Origin: Galaxea fascicularis | Taxonomy: Eukaryota; Cnidaria; Anthozoa; Scleractinia; Euphylliidae | Assembly (NCBI GenBank): GCA_948470475.1 | Contig: OX419344.1 | Coordinates: 14,202,047 to 14,266,046 of the forward strand | Direction: 5' to 3' | Length of the DNA stretch: 64,000 nucleotides | Shown: positions 57,301 through 63,480 of the stretch, piece by piece | How positions within the stretch are numbered: position 1 is the first letter of the stretch | Layout of the letters: each line of letters opens with the position of its first letter | The notes under the pieces: model-generated | What the model was told of the DNA's origin: nothing | The model's database searches: none | The model's input: the letters and a program-made list of their open reading frames with translations, nothing else | Made by a program: the position numbers and the translations under genes

Positions 57301-58445
57301 GTTTGCACTCCAGAGTTGATTCTCTGTTCCACCACTTGTATGTGTTTATAGTGCTACGCGGCACAACATATATATGTACCCTTACTTTTTCTTCGCCGCG
57401 ATTCACCACCTTAATCGTCCCCGACTTTCTCTGTCCGAGCTCGTAGCTTAGTCGGCAGAGCAACGGTAGATCTAATCCGGAGGTCGTGGGTTCGATTCCC
57501 ACCGAGGTCATAATAATTTTTTCTTTGCCTCGTGTGGTTCCCTGATACCCTTTACTAGGGCTAACGCCCAGTGGGTTTTTCATGGGTTTCTAATAGCACT
57601 TTAAGTTTGCACTCCAGAGTTGATTCTCTGTTCCACCACTTTTCTCCGGAAAGACTACCATAATGGTGGTACCCCTTGGCGTGATAGTAATAAATACATC
57701 ACGCAACAGTAGATGGATGACGCGTGACATTCCACGCATGTGTAACTTAGTAGTGACCGTCACTGACCACATGCTTTCAATAACACCTTTAAAAAAACAG
57801 GGAATTAGATTGGCCGCTGGCTGAAACAATGCCATGAAACCTTTGAAACCAATGAAACCTTTATTTCATTGGTTCAAGGCAGAACCATCCAACCACGGAA
57901 GAATTTCTTGAGCTTCATGCTGACATAGAGCGATTTTGTTTACACAAAACAGCTCAAAAAGAACGAAGAAAGATTCCCTTGAAAGCAGCAAATAGGAACA
58001 TAAGAACATAAATACTAGACTGTTTAACATGCCATGGATTTGTTTAGTTTTTGGTTCTACACTGTAATTACCGGTAGTGAATTCTGCCTGGAGACAGAAT
58101 TACGTCCCTTAAGAGAATCAGCCTGGGGCACATCATCTGGGGCCACAGCAACAGTCTTTGGTAGGGGAAGCAAAGATTGTGGAGCATCTTGAAACGAAAC
58201 CAGCCACTGCAATTCACTTGCTGCTGGGTGCCTTCTGTTAGCAAATTTCTGAAGAAGACATTTGGCTACAGTTTCAGCAGACAGTTGTGAAGAATTCTTA
58301 GCCCCCACTGAAGAGTTGCCCTCTGTAGACACAAGGGTTGTAGTGGACGTACAGAACTCGTTATTATATTGCTGGAGTTGCTTATCTGATGGACTGATCT
58401 CTTCCCAGTCATGGCTAAGTTCATCTTCACTCTCAAAAGCAGATT
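30665..58445 (-). CDS. RUBCN: Rubicon (run domain Beclin-1-interacting, cysteine-rich protein), C-terminal 11 exons
   Basis: Rubicon binds the UVRAG-Beclin 1-VPS34 complex and Rab7 on late endosomes, restrains autophagosome and endosome maturation, and supports LC3-associated phagocytosis. Exons in transcript order: 58445-58072, 47115-47042, 46608-46544, 46334-46217, 39887-39767, 38775-38714, 38605-38527, 37260-37186, 36219-36126, 35432-35360, 30731-30665. Every junction is GT-AG with matching phase, giving 399 residues to the stop. Signature blocks: [115 protein letters not shown]. The N-terminal RUN domain lies beyond the window. The animal paralogue Pacer is less similar at the EWAPPR and DDIIFPFE blocks. 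Confidence 0.93.
30732..31525. other. Part of the last RUBCN intron, nothing recognised
   Basis: AT-rich intron sequence; a GGATGCGGGAT-like repeated phrase occurs around 30966-31045. No gene or element limits are evident. Confidence 0.35.
31530..32530 (+). mobile_element. LINE 3' fragment in a RUBCN intron, split by a MITE
   Basis: 31584-31800 reads [20 protein letters not shown] and [14 protein letters not shown], the end of a non-LTR reverse transcriptase protein. After a 229-bp MITE the protein resumes ([13 protein letters not shown]) and ends in 32173-32523 ([35 protein letters not shown]). It lies antisense to RUBCN. Catalytic domains are missing. Confidence 0.85.
31807..32035. mobile_element. 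229-bp MITE inserted in a LINE
   Basis: The left end is TTAGGTCTGGTACACACT and the right end, on the other strand, TTAGGCCTGGTTCACACT; both continue into GACATAACGA-type repeats. The LINE protein reads straight on either side, which fixes the insertion limits to within a few bases. Confidence 0.8.
33066..33420 (+). mobile_element. LINE zinc-binding (zf-RVT-like) C-terminal fragment
   Basis: Frames give [21 protein letters not shown], a [10 protein letters not shown] block, then [19 protein letters not shown]. This order (FQYKIIxxILPTN, CxxC, HLFxxCxxxxxFW) is the zinc-binding region at the end of L1/Tx1-like reverse transcriptases. It is a different LINE type from the others in the window. 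Confidence 0.65.
33450..34275. mobile_element. Possible DNA transposon with ~45-bp worn inverted ends
   Basis: GAGCTCGTGACTAACGG at the left resembles the reverse complement of the right end, GGCTCAAGACTAACGTTT, and both continue to CTAGCC and GACTAGT blocks. No coding sequence inside. Divergence makes this a moderate call. Confidence 0.4.
34268..34822. repeat. Large foldback element with minisatellite loop
   Basis: Arms of about 200 bp: AAAGGCCTTTAAAAGTAAGT... at the left and ...ACTTACTTTTAATTAAAGGC at the right, with GCCATTCAAACTTGGTGCC against GGTGCCAAGTTTGAATGAC inside. The loop contains four CCCAGTTT units near 34520-34555. Confidence 0.7.
34823..35359. other. RUBCN intron, nothing recognised
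   Basis: AT-rich intron DNA between a foldback element and the RUBCN zinc-finger exon at 35360. No gene or repeat limits seen. Confidence 0.35.
35360..37260 (-). CDS. RUBCN: RUBCN zinc-binding exons of the RH domain end
   Basis: Exons 37260-37186, 36219-36126 and 35432-35360 encode [53 protein letters not shown] and SFHKECF with [10 protein letters not shown]. These supply most of the Cys/His ligands of the Rubicon-homology zinc clusters, the part that contacts Rab7 in the human protein. The final 22 codons are in the distant exon 30731-30665 and are Ser-rich. Confidence 0.93.
35666..35954. mobile_element. 289-bp MITE with TTAA ends
   Basis: The ends are TTAAGGCCCTGGCTAAAC and, on the other strand, TTAAGCCCCGGCTAAACG, both continuing ATCAAACA. 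The interior is built of repeated AACATTG/CAATGTT motifs in both orientations. It lies in the RUBCN intron between exons at 35432 and 36126. Confidence 0.8.
36788..37060 (+). mobile_element. SINE body, head missing
   Basis: It shares CACTCAGGGTCTTT, AACTGAG, GTGCTGCCTT, GTAATG, GGTTAGACT..CTAGTCTTCT and GTGGGACATTAAAGAACCCA with the reverse complement of 48120-48470. That copy has a tRNA-like head, so this is the same SINE family, truncated at its 5' end. Confidence 0.75.
37607..38341. mobile_element. piggyBac-like MITE with TTAA duplication
   Basis: TTAA flanks both ends. The left end GGTTACTGTATACCT and the right end, on the other strand, GGTTACTGCATACCT form the terminal repeats. 735 bp, no transposase. 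It sits in the RUBCN intron between exons 37186-37260 and 38527-38605. Confidence 0.75.
38527..39887 (-). CDS. RUBCN: RUBCN helical middle exons of the RH domain
   Basis: Exons 39887-39767, 38775-38714 and 38605-38527 encode [58 protein letters not shown] and [20 protein letters not shown]. These match, in order, the helical part between the two zinc clusters of Rubicon. The 108-bp intron between the last two is the shortest in the gene. Confidence 0.93.
38842..38965. repeat. 124-bp inverted repeat in a RUBCN intron
   Basis: GCCTCCTAGACAGATATCC at the left is complementary, with few mismatches, to the right end (GGATGTTTGCATAGGAGGC), with ATCATGCAATCTTTCCTCCC against GGGAGGAAAGATTGCATGAT inside. 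A related single arm occurs at 56655-56720. Confidence 0.8.
38989..39365 (+). repeat. Block homologous to 20344-20715 of the Polinton
   Basis: It starts GTGTAAAGAACTAA, contains GCTGCTAACAAATGTAA and ends TTTTAGTTTTAACTGC, matching the block upstream of the GIY-YIG-like ORF in the Polinton. Here no such ORF follows. It suggests an independent fragment of a related element. Confidence 0.5.
39888..41057. other. RUBCN intron, nothing recognised
   Basis: AT-rich sequence with short homopolymers. No coding exon, RNA or repeat limits were found. Confidence 0.35.
41058..42975. mobile_element. Possible 1.9 kb element with ~95-bp inverted ends
   Basis: The left end (41058-41154), GAAGACCGAAGACCTAAG... 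AAGGTGTGATTGTTTG, is the inverted copy of 42888-42975, CAAACAATCACACCTCAAG... CTTAGGTCTTC. No transposase is visible between them. A third copy of the GAGGTCTTxGGTCTTAGG motif is at 44540-44580. Confidence 0.5.
42976..44953. other. RUBCN intron with scattered repeat scraps
   Basis: A solo copy of the GGTCTTAG end motif (about 44540-44580) and a CTAGTCACCTAGTGAG scrap near 43125 are seen. No gene is recognised. Confidence 0.35.
44954..44998 (-). ncRNA. Hammerhead-ribozyme-like motif next to a Penelope-like element
   Basis: On the minus strand: ACTTAGT, then the core CTGATGA (44991-44985), a stem II of GATATA/TATATC with a GAAT loop, CGAAA, a minimal stem III (ATAT), cleavage triplet ATT, then ACAAGT. 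ACTT-A-GT pairs with AC-A-AGT as stem I with one A/A mismatch. One extra T separates the core from stem II, as the extra A does in the motif at 16886. Confidence 0.55.
44954..46000 (-). mobile_element. Penelope-like retroelement, 5'-truncated, with GIY-YIG domain
   Basis: 45981-45514 has the end of the reverse transcriptase ([38 protein letters not shown]). After a frame change, 45590-45363 carries the GIY-YIG-type nuclease: [20 protein letters not shown] then [15 protein letters not shown], where YKF and the C-x-x-C before LYIGKT are typical of Penelope-like elements. A third frame, 45304-45092, gives the C-terminal tail ([20 protein letters not shown]). It lies in RUBCN's intron in the same orientation as the gene. 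Dead by frameshifts. Confidence 0.85.
46217..47115 (-). CDS. RUBCN: RUBCN first zinc-cluster exons
   Basis: Exons 47115-47042, 46608-46544 and 46334-46217 encode [55 protein letters not shown] and [13 protein letters not shown]. The CxxC-x(n)-C-x(n)-CxxCH ligands are the first zinc cluster of the Rubicon-homology domain. GAEWAPPR-type sequence just before the cluster is diagnostic for Rubicon among RH-domain proteins. Confidence 0.94.
47462..48808. mobile_element. Possible element bounded by long inverted ends
   Basis: 47462-47625 (GCAAGCTCTCCTGGGGGTAG...) and 48545-48808 (...CTACCCCCAGGAGAACCTAC) are inverted copies, extending through GAGCTTGCACTxxTGTCT and a GATTGGCTGA/CTGATTGGCC block. 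The 1.3 kb between contains a SINE and no transposase. Confidence 0.5.
48120..48470 (-). mobile_element. tRNA-derived SINE
   Basis: On the minus strand the head has an A box (CTCAGTTGGTAGAGCA) and a B box (GGTTCAAACCCCGG) at about 48460-48398, followed by the body CACTCAGGGTCTTTAAAA, GTGCTGCCTTTGTAATGAC, GTGGGATGTTAAAGAACTC. The body matches 36788-37060. Confidence 0.8.
48900..50470. other. RUBCN intron, no gene recognised
   Basis: A 96-codon minus frame (49728-49438) and its plus-strand mirror exist, but neither resembles a known protein nor sits between plausible splice sites. Treated as chance frames. Confidence 0.35.
51162..53018 (-). pseudogene. Ty3 RNase H and integrase, one internal stop
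   Basis: RNase [51 protein letters not shown]. Integrase zinc region: [20 protein letters not shown] with CSVCASY. Core: [16 protein letters not shown] and [18 protein letters not shown] at about 51855 interrupts; the same frame then continues to [15 protein letters not shown] and the C-terminal domain ([20 protein letters not shown]). The DDE Asp residues are present; Glu lies after the stop. Confidence 0.88.
53065..54627 (-). pseudogene. Ty3 protease and reverse transcriptase, internal TAG
   Basis: Protease region (54627-54220): [11 protein letters not shown], in which the retropepsin Asp-Thr-Gly is altered to Asp-Thr-Ala, and [13 protein letters not shown]. After TAG at 54220 the same frame continues with reverse transcriptase: [50 protein letters not shown], and the catalytic [11 protein letters not shown]. 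Then [20 protein letters not shown]. The frame ends near 53065, where one base is missing relative to the next ORF. Confidence 0.88.
54557..55612 (-). CDS. Ty3 Gag with two CCHC zinc knuckles
   Basis: From the likely start [12 protein letters not shown] (55612) the frame runs 352 codons. The capsid part contains [20 protein letters not shown] and [20 protein letters not shown], the retrotransposon gag pattern. Zinc knuckles: [15 protein letters not shown] and [15 protein letters not shown] longer open frame extends upstream to 55723 with a hydrophobic stretch, but that start is not supported by family structure. Confidence 0.88.
   Translation of the reverse strand: MAGTPVGFPVPQMQEGLDDREALDCFILDYIDYCTVMGWFVPKDGCKYDSSSETGVAQWKKSDLCMSTLRATLPPRMKRLINPSNKTLGLSVTDNSNPVKVLQALIKRFGGSVSVQAERTKMGRMFQTEGESISAWECQVVERAKYCEYGDFEDQACRDRFIAGLVDETLQGKLNTNGHRNKEGVIVAFRTVVEIAKNYESFTDAKRLMRQVRGDQEQVNWADKTSRWKGKNPQPSADNQRKGLYQNECNYCGARPSHPREKCRAVILKYMCRNCGKEGHVARKCMRKPQNVNAVDESGSPCEQNVYHLFTLDIHSVRAVSVKKGKKFFAAIKLSAAKKSFCLENTPVGYG
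56233..56900. other. RUBCN intron; one repeat scrap
   Basis: 56655-56720 repeats one arm of the hairpin at 38842-38965 (TTCATTGGGGAGGAAAGATT...). The rest is unremarkable. Confidence 0.4.
57133..57205 (+). tRNA. tRNA-like sequence in a SINE (degenerate)
   Basis: Acceptor GAGCTCG pairs CGAGGTC at six of seven positions. The D stem GCTT/GAGC and T arm GTGGG-TTCGATT-CCCAC are intact. The anticodon stem is broken and position 33 is not T (local sequence AGATCTAAT; a UCU triplet hints at tRNA-Arg origin). Most likely the polymerase III promoter head of a SINE, not a working tRNA. Confidence 0.55.
57437..57509 (+). tRNA. tRNA-like sequence in the second SINE copy (degenerate)
   Basis: Identical in length and nearly in sequence to 57133-57205, with C for A in the anticodon arm (CGGTAG). 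It has the same intact T arm and D arm and the same defective anticodon arm. Confidence 0.55.
58072..58445 (-). CDS. RUBCN: RUBCN exon: acidic/Ser-rich region and AASEL-WLV motif
   Basis: This 374-bp exon starts after TTTTAG ([18 protein letters not shown]), continues through a Ser/Thr-rich stretch and ends with [40 protein letters not shown] and SVSRQNSLP before GTAATT. The A-A-S-E-L-x-W-L-V..DAPQ-x-LLP block aligns with the Rubicon region just before EWAPPR. It is the first RUBCN exon visible; upstream exons are outside or unrecognised. Confidence 0.9.
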
Positions 58446-58654
58446 CTAAAACAGAAAGTAAATTATGATCAGAGACATCAGAAATTTGTCAGGAAGATAT
58501 ACAGCATTCAAAACACATGGACCTTGTTCTTTCAAATTCATTAACAAAATTAAGCAAGGCTGTTATGTTGCAGTGCTGTGGTTATGACAATAAAAAGACT
58601 GAAGAGTAGATAATGATTGACTAACAACTGCCTCTGAATATGACCACTCAAAGT

Positions 58655-60360
58655 GTAAAATTAATAATAATAATAACTTCATTACTTTCCAAATTCTGGC
58701 TTTTCAAAGTAATTACAATATTCAGTAATATGTAAAACTATAGAACAAAAAAAAATGATTAAAATCATATTTATATAACAGGTTCAACAAGAAATTTACA
58801 ATAATTATATTTAGATCAAAGCTTCTAACATTCTCTTTGTAATTTTTTGAACGATGCAAGGTTTGCTAGCTCAGTGAGCCTTTCGGGTAAGGAATTCCAC
58901 AGTGAAACTGCTCGATAATGGAAGGTTCTCTGGCCTGTGGCCATTCTGTATCCTGGGATGTCCATCTTATTCTTGTTCCATGGTGGATTTCACACCTCTT
59001 TTTGAACTTCTTAGCAAGACCGTCAGGGGCCAGTCCCCTTAAACACTTGAAAAACCAGTATGCAATCCCTGTAGATAAGCATGGATTCGACAGACAACCA
59101 TTTCAGTTCTTTGGGAACAGGGGTAATGTGATCAAATTTCTGCGAACAGGTTATAAACCTAACTGCAAAGTTTTGGACATTCTGTAATTTGTTGACATTC
59201 TTCTTTGTCATACTAGACCGGACAGATGAACAATAACAGCATTTGCTAAAGACCAGTGCATTAATTGATAACGTTTAATAAGGTGTTTCTGTCCAAAAGA
59301 TGTTTTACCCTTATTAATTTGACTTAAAGTTGACAAGCAAGAAGATGTAACACTTGTTAAAGTGTACAGTGTATATGTTCATCAAAACTCAATGTAGCGT
59401 CCATATACACCCCAAGGTCCTTCACTGAAACAACTGGACGCAACTCTTTCCCCCAGTAAAGTAACATGTAAATCCAGATCTGTAGGCGTATTTTTAAGCA
59501 TTTGACGGGTGCCAATTAATAGCAATTTTGTCTTATACAAGTTAATCAAAAGGCTATTTTGGCAGCACCACACGGCCACTTTCCTTAGGTCTTCAGTTAT
59601 TTGTCAAGCTGCACCATCGATATCTTTAGCTAAGAATGATAGATGTAATTTGGAATCATCCACGTGGGATTCTAAGGAGTAGTAAACTGGAATGTCCGGC
59701 AAATCATTTATGTAAACATTAAATATGCCAGCCCCAGGTTGGATCCTTGTGGAACTGTGTGTGTAGATTTACACATTCTAGACATTTCATCATGCATGTA
59801 GCTCCTGAACTATTCTAGTGCTGAACTAGACAGCCCCAACAAGCTCAAGTTGACTAAAAGTTTGGCATGGCCTAGATACTGTCAAATGCTTTGGACAGGT
59901 CCAAAAAGACCATAAGTGTCAGCAATTTCTTGTTCATTGCTTCCAGAATCTTGCCTGTCATCATAACATTCAGTGTCTCACTTGAATGTCGAGCTTTATT
60001 CCCACTTTGACGTTCAGTCAAATGTTTCTTGCTTTTCATGTATGCAATGACTCATGGTTTAGGGCTGCCTGTTCACATATCTTTGACATAGCTGGAAGCA
60101 AAGAAACGGGCGATTGTTGTTTGCTAACTCAAGGTCACCAAACCTGATGTGAAAATGGAAGTGGAAGTGGAACTGCCTCTGATATTTTCCAGGCAGCGGG
60201 AAATACCGAAGATAACAATGAATGGTTCACAATGTCAGTTAATGCTGGTGAGATACATAGCAAAGCGTCCTTAATGACAGCTATCGGAACTTGGTTGTAC
60301 CCAGGAGCCTTATTGGATTGAAAGGACATAACAATCCTTTTGATTTCACTTCAGAAACTG
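58655..60360 (-). mobile_element. Decayed LINE, minus strand
   Basis: Minus-strand blocks: NKAPGYNQVPIAVIKDALL (60329-60135), LMVFLDLSKAFDSI (about 59915), TVPQGSNLG (about 59760), DLGVYMDATLSFDEHIHC (about 59400) and KLQNVQNFAVRFITCSQKFD (59211-59090). Frames change repeatedly. It ends in an (ATT)n tail at about 58655-58675. CR1/L2-like. Confidence 0.85.
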
Positions 60361-60369
60361 CCTGAAAAT

Positions 60370-61650
60370 GAAATTTCTGTCAATGTCGATTGGATCGATG
60401 CCAGATAATCTTAAGATTGCCTCGTTGCGACCGCTACTGAAGAAACTGAATGCTGACTGTGAGCAATTTTCCAACTTCCTCCTGGAGTCCAATTTGAAGT
60501 TTCTTTCAAAACTGGTTTAGAAGTCTGTATTTGTTCAAGTGAATAATCTAATGGTTAATGGCTTACATTAACGTTTTCAATCTACCTACAAAGTGCACCA
60601 CAGTACAGAGACTGCACTACTAAGGATCACAGATGACATCTTACTTTCATTGGACAGGGGGACAATGTGTTCCTATTGTTACTAGATTTATCAGCGGCAT
60701 TTGATGCGGTTAATCATTCTTTGCTACTCTCGCATCTGGAGAATTCGTTTGGCACCATGGGAACTGTTCTGCAGTGGTTTCATTCTTATCTGTCTGGCCG
60801 ATCTCAGTTTGTTGAAATTGGGGATACAACATCGTCGGTTAGGGATCTGACTGTGGGCGTTCCGCAGGGTTCTGTCCTAGGTCCAATTTTATATCTGTTG
60901 TATACTGCACCACTTGCTGAGATAATACGAAGTCATGGGCTCGACTATCATTTCTATGCTGATGATATTCAGCTTTACATATCGTTCAAAGATTGTGATG
61001 TTGATGTTGCAAGGCTTTGGGTAAAGAACTGTGTTGCTGATATATGTCATTGGATGAATGTAAACGAGCTGAAACTTAATCACGACAAGACAGAAATTTT
61101 GCTTATTCACTAGAAGTACCATACTCGTCCATTTTTTAGCGACTTTAGTATGGGTAATGAGAGGCTGACAACCACCGCTAATGCCAGGAGTCTGGGAGTA
61201 CATGTAGTACTTCATGACAACATGTTATTCGATGGGCATGTCTCAGACATTTGCAGATCATCGTTTTACCAGCTTAGGAACTTATCTCACACAAGAGTCT
61301 AGCAAAATTGCTGTGCATACTTTTGTAACATCTAAACTAGACTATTGCAATTCCTTGCTTTACGGTTGTAAGAAAATGCAGTTGAAGAAGCTCCAATATG
61401 TTCAGAACGCTGCTGCCAGGATCACTGCTCAGACTCGTAAATTTGATCACATTATGCCTGTTTTATCTGATCTTCATTGGCTTCCTGTTAGTTAGCATAA
61501 AATTATTGTTTATAAAATTCTGTTGCTAGTATTCAAATCACTTCATAACCTCTCACCTAGCTATCTGGCGGACAGACTTAGTTATCAACTGCACTCCAGG
61601 AATTTGTGGTCTGTATCTAAGCAGCTGTTAGAACGACCTCGATCGTTCAC
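60370..61650 (+). mobile_element. Decayed LINE, plus strand, reverse transcriptase largely open
   Basis: 60667-61113 is one frame with LLLLDLSAAFDAVNHSLLLS, GVPQGSVLGPILYLLY and the catalytic FYADDIQLYISF. Upstream frames give LKIASLRPLLKKLNAD. Downstream frames give ARSLGVHV and CRSSFYQLRNLSH, then KLDYCNSLLYGCKKMQLKKL, VQNAAARITAQTRKFDHI. Stops and shifts make it inactive. Different from and head-to-head with the minus LINE at 58655-60360. Confidence 0.88.
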
Positions 61651-61795
61651 GAAAACTTACTGGGACGAGGCGTGCTTCCATAAGGACTGTTTTTCGACAG
61701 ATCATTTGCCCATACATGCAGTTCTCAACCTGCATTTTGCATGGCCAAATTTTGAAGACAGTTTTAAAACAAAGTCAGTTTTTGTCTTTTCGTTG

Positions 61796-61960
61796 GCGGA
61801 GTGTCAGTGACAAACAGCGGGAGAAAGAACAAGAAAAGGCACAAGTAAACAAGCAGAGTATCAGTGACAAACAGCGGGAGAAAGAACAAGAAAAGGCACA
61901 AGTAAACAAGCAGAGTATCAGTGACAAACAGCGGGAGAAAGAGCACAAGCAAACCGGTTG
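61796..61960 (+). repeat. 57-bp coding minisatellite
   Basis: 2.6 units encode SDKQREKEQEKAQVNKQSI, followed by worn copies to about 62100. The 57-base unit keeps the frame on both strands, so mirror-image open frames appear on the minus strand. Lys/Arg/Glu/Gln-rich repeats of this kind precede helicase-type proteins in some cnidarian mobile elements, but no helicase is seen here. Confidence 0.8.
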
Positions 61961-62336
61961 AATTGTACTGTCGAGCAATCGGAGAAAGAACAAAAAAAGG
62001 GCTCGAGTAAACAGGCTGAATAGTACTGATGAGATACAGGAGAAAGAACAATAAAAAGCTCGAGAAAAGAGACGAAATTATAGTGAGGAACAGCAAAAAA
62101 GAGAGCGTCACTTATCAAGCTTTAAAAACATTACCAAGTGTCAGGGAGTTTCAGCTTTTCCTCATGTTTGCCTGTAGAAGCTTGCATGAAGAGAAAAGAT
62201 CGTGTGGTCTGGCAAAGTTCCAGTAATTATGCGCTGTCTTCGGACCTTGCTGTGTGTTAAACTGGATGGTTTTGCCGCTAAAATCCTTAATTGAAGAAGC
62301 TTCCTTCGTAGGCATGAGAAGTAATAAGGCTTACTT

Positions 62337-63480
62337 TTGTGTGAAATGACAGCTTCAGGTTAAGCTCTGCATTCGGAGTGATTGTTGACTGACTTAAACT
62401 GCGCACAGGTTAGTACTCCTGTTTTGTCTTTTATACAGACGTTTATGCAAAGAAAATTGAATAGCAATTTGTGTCGGTTTGTTATTTGTCTTACTTTTTC
62501 CGATTTCTACGAGAAACGTCGAAGAGACTTTTGCATCGCGATCTTTTTGCTTACGTTTTGTTGTTTTCACACTTTCATCTCAAATTGGTTTAGACTCTTG
62601 TTTTTTCCAAATGTTTTCTATCCAATATTTCATCTTAGATCCTAAAACGTTTCGTTTTTTTCCTTCTGTCGCTCATTTTAGGGCAGAAAATTTGTTGAAG
62701 AAAAGCCAAGCGAAGCCTGGACGGTTTATAACCTCAGCCCTGCTTGGTAAGTTTGACATTTGGAAAACTCTCGCAAACAACAGCAACTCCTTGCCAAAAG
62801 TAAACACGATTTTTAACAGCTGCAGCATTGGAAATGCCAGCAATATGTTGTCCCTTGCCGCAATTCTTAGCAAAGCAATGATTTTGTGTGAAATGATGGC
62901 TATTACCGGTATGTCAGCTCTGTTCGGAGTGATTATTGACTGACCTAAACTGTCCGCATCCGCAAGTTGGTATTCCTGTGTTGTCTTTTATACGGACACT
63001 TATGTCAAGAACACTCAGACTAGCAATTTGCCCAGGTTACTCATGAGTTATGTTTGTTACCTGTCTTATTTTTCCAATTTCTACGAGAAACGTCGAAGAA
63101 ACATTTGTATCGTTTTTTGTTTTCTTACGTTTTGTTGTTTTCACGTTTTTATCTCAAATTGGTTTGGACTAAAAAATGCTCGTGTTTTTTCCAAATGTTT
63201 TCTATCCAATAATTCACTTTGGATCCTAAAACTCTTCGTTTTCCCTGCTGTCACTCATTTTCAGGCACAAAGTTGGTTGAGGGAAAGCCAAGCGAAGTTC
63301 GGCCGGTTTATATCGTCCGCTCCGCTTCGTTAGGAACAAGAGCCAGATTGACATTTGGAAAACTCTCACAAAGAGCAACAACATCCTCTCCAAAAGCAAA
63401 CACAATTAAAATGCCAGCAATATGTTGTCCCTCACAGCAATTCTCGTTGTTAGTTAAAAAATCGCAGACTTAAAACGCTA
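62337..63480 (+). repeat. Tandem duplication with ~550-bp period
   Basis: Copy 1 (about 62337-62883) and copy 2 (about 62884-63440) share TGTGTGAAATGA, TTCGGAGTGATTxTTGACTG, TTTCTACGAGAAACGTCGAA, TTTTCCAAATGTTTTCTATC and ATGCCAGCAATATGTTGTCC in the same order. Open frames inside are not recognisable. Probably old intronic duplication. Confidence 0.75.

Larger units (their letters stand above)
56905..57642 (+). mobile_element. tRNA-derived SINE, two tandem copies plus an inverted piece
   Basis: Copies at about 57037-57340 and 57341-57642 have a ~304-bp period. Each carries a 73-nt tRNA-like block and ends with GCACTTTAAGTTTGCACTCC and TGTTCCACCACTT. An inverted copy of the tail lies at 56925-57035. 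All are inside the RUBCN intron between 47115 and 58072. Confidence 0.8.

Noticed and set aside
57257..57583. 108-codon minus frame containing [16 protein letters not shown]
   Set aside because: It is the reverse complement of a tRNA-derived SINE; the peptide is a known type of false prediction, not a gene.
61764..62111. 115-codon minus frame of hydrophobic Leu/Phe repeats
   Set aside because: It is the complement of the 57-bp Lys/Glu-rich minisatellite; a transmembrane-like pattern is a by-product.
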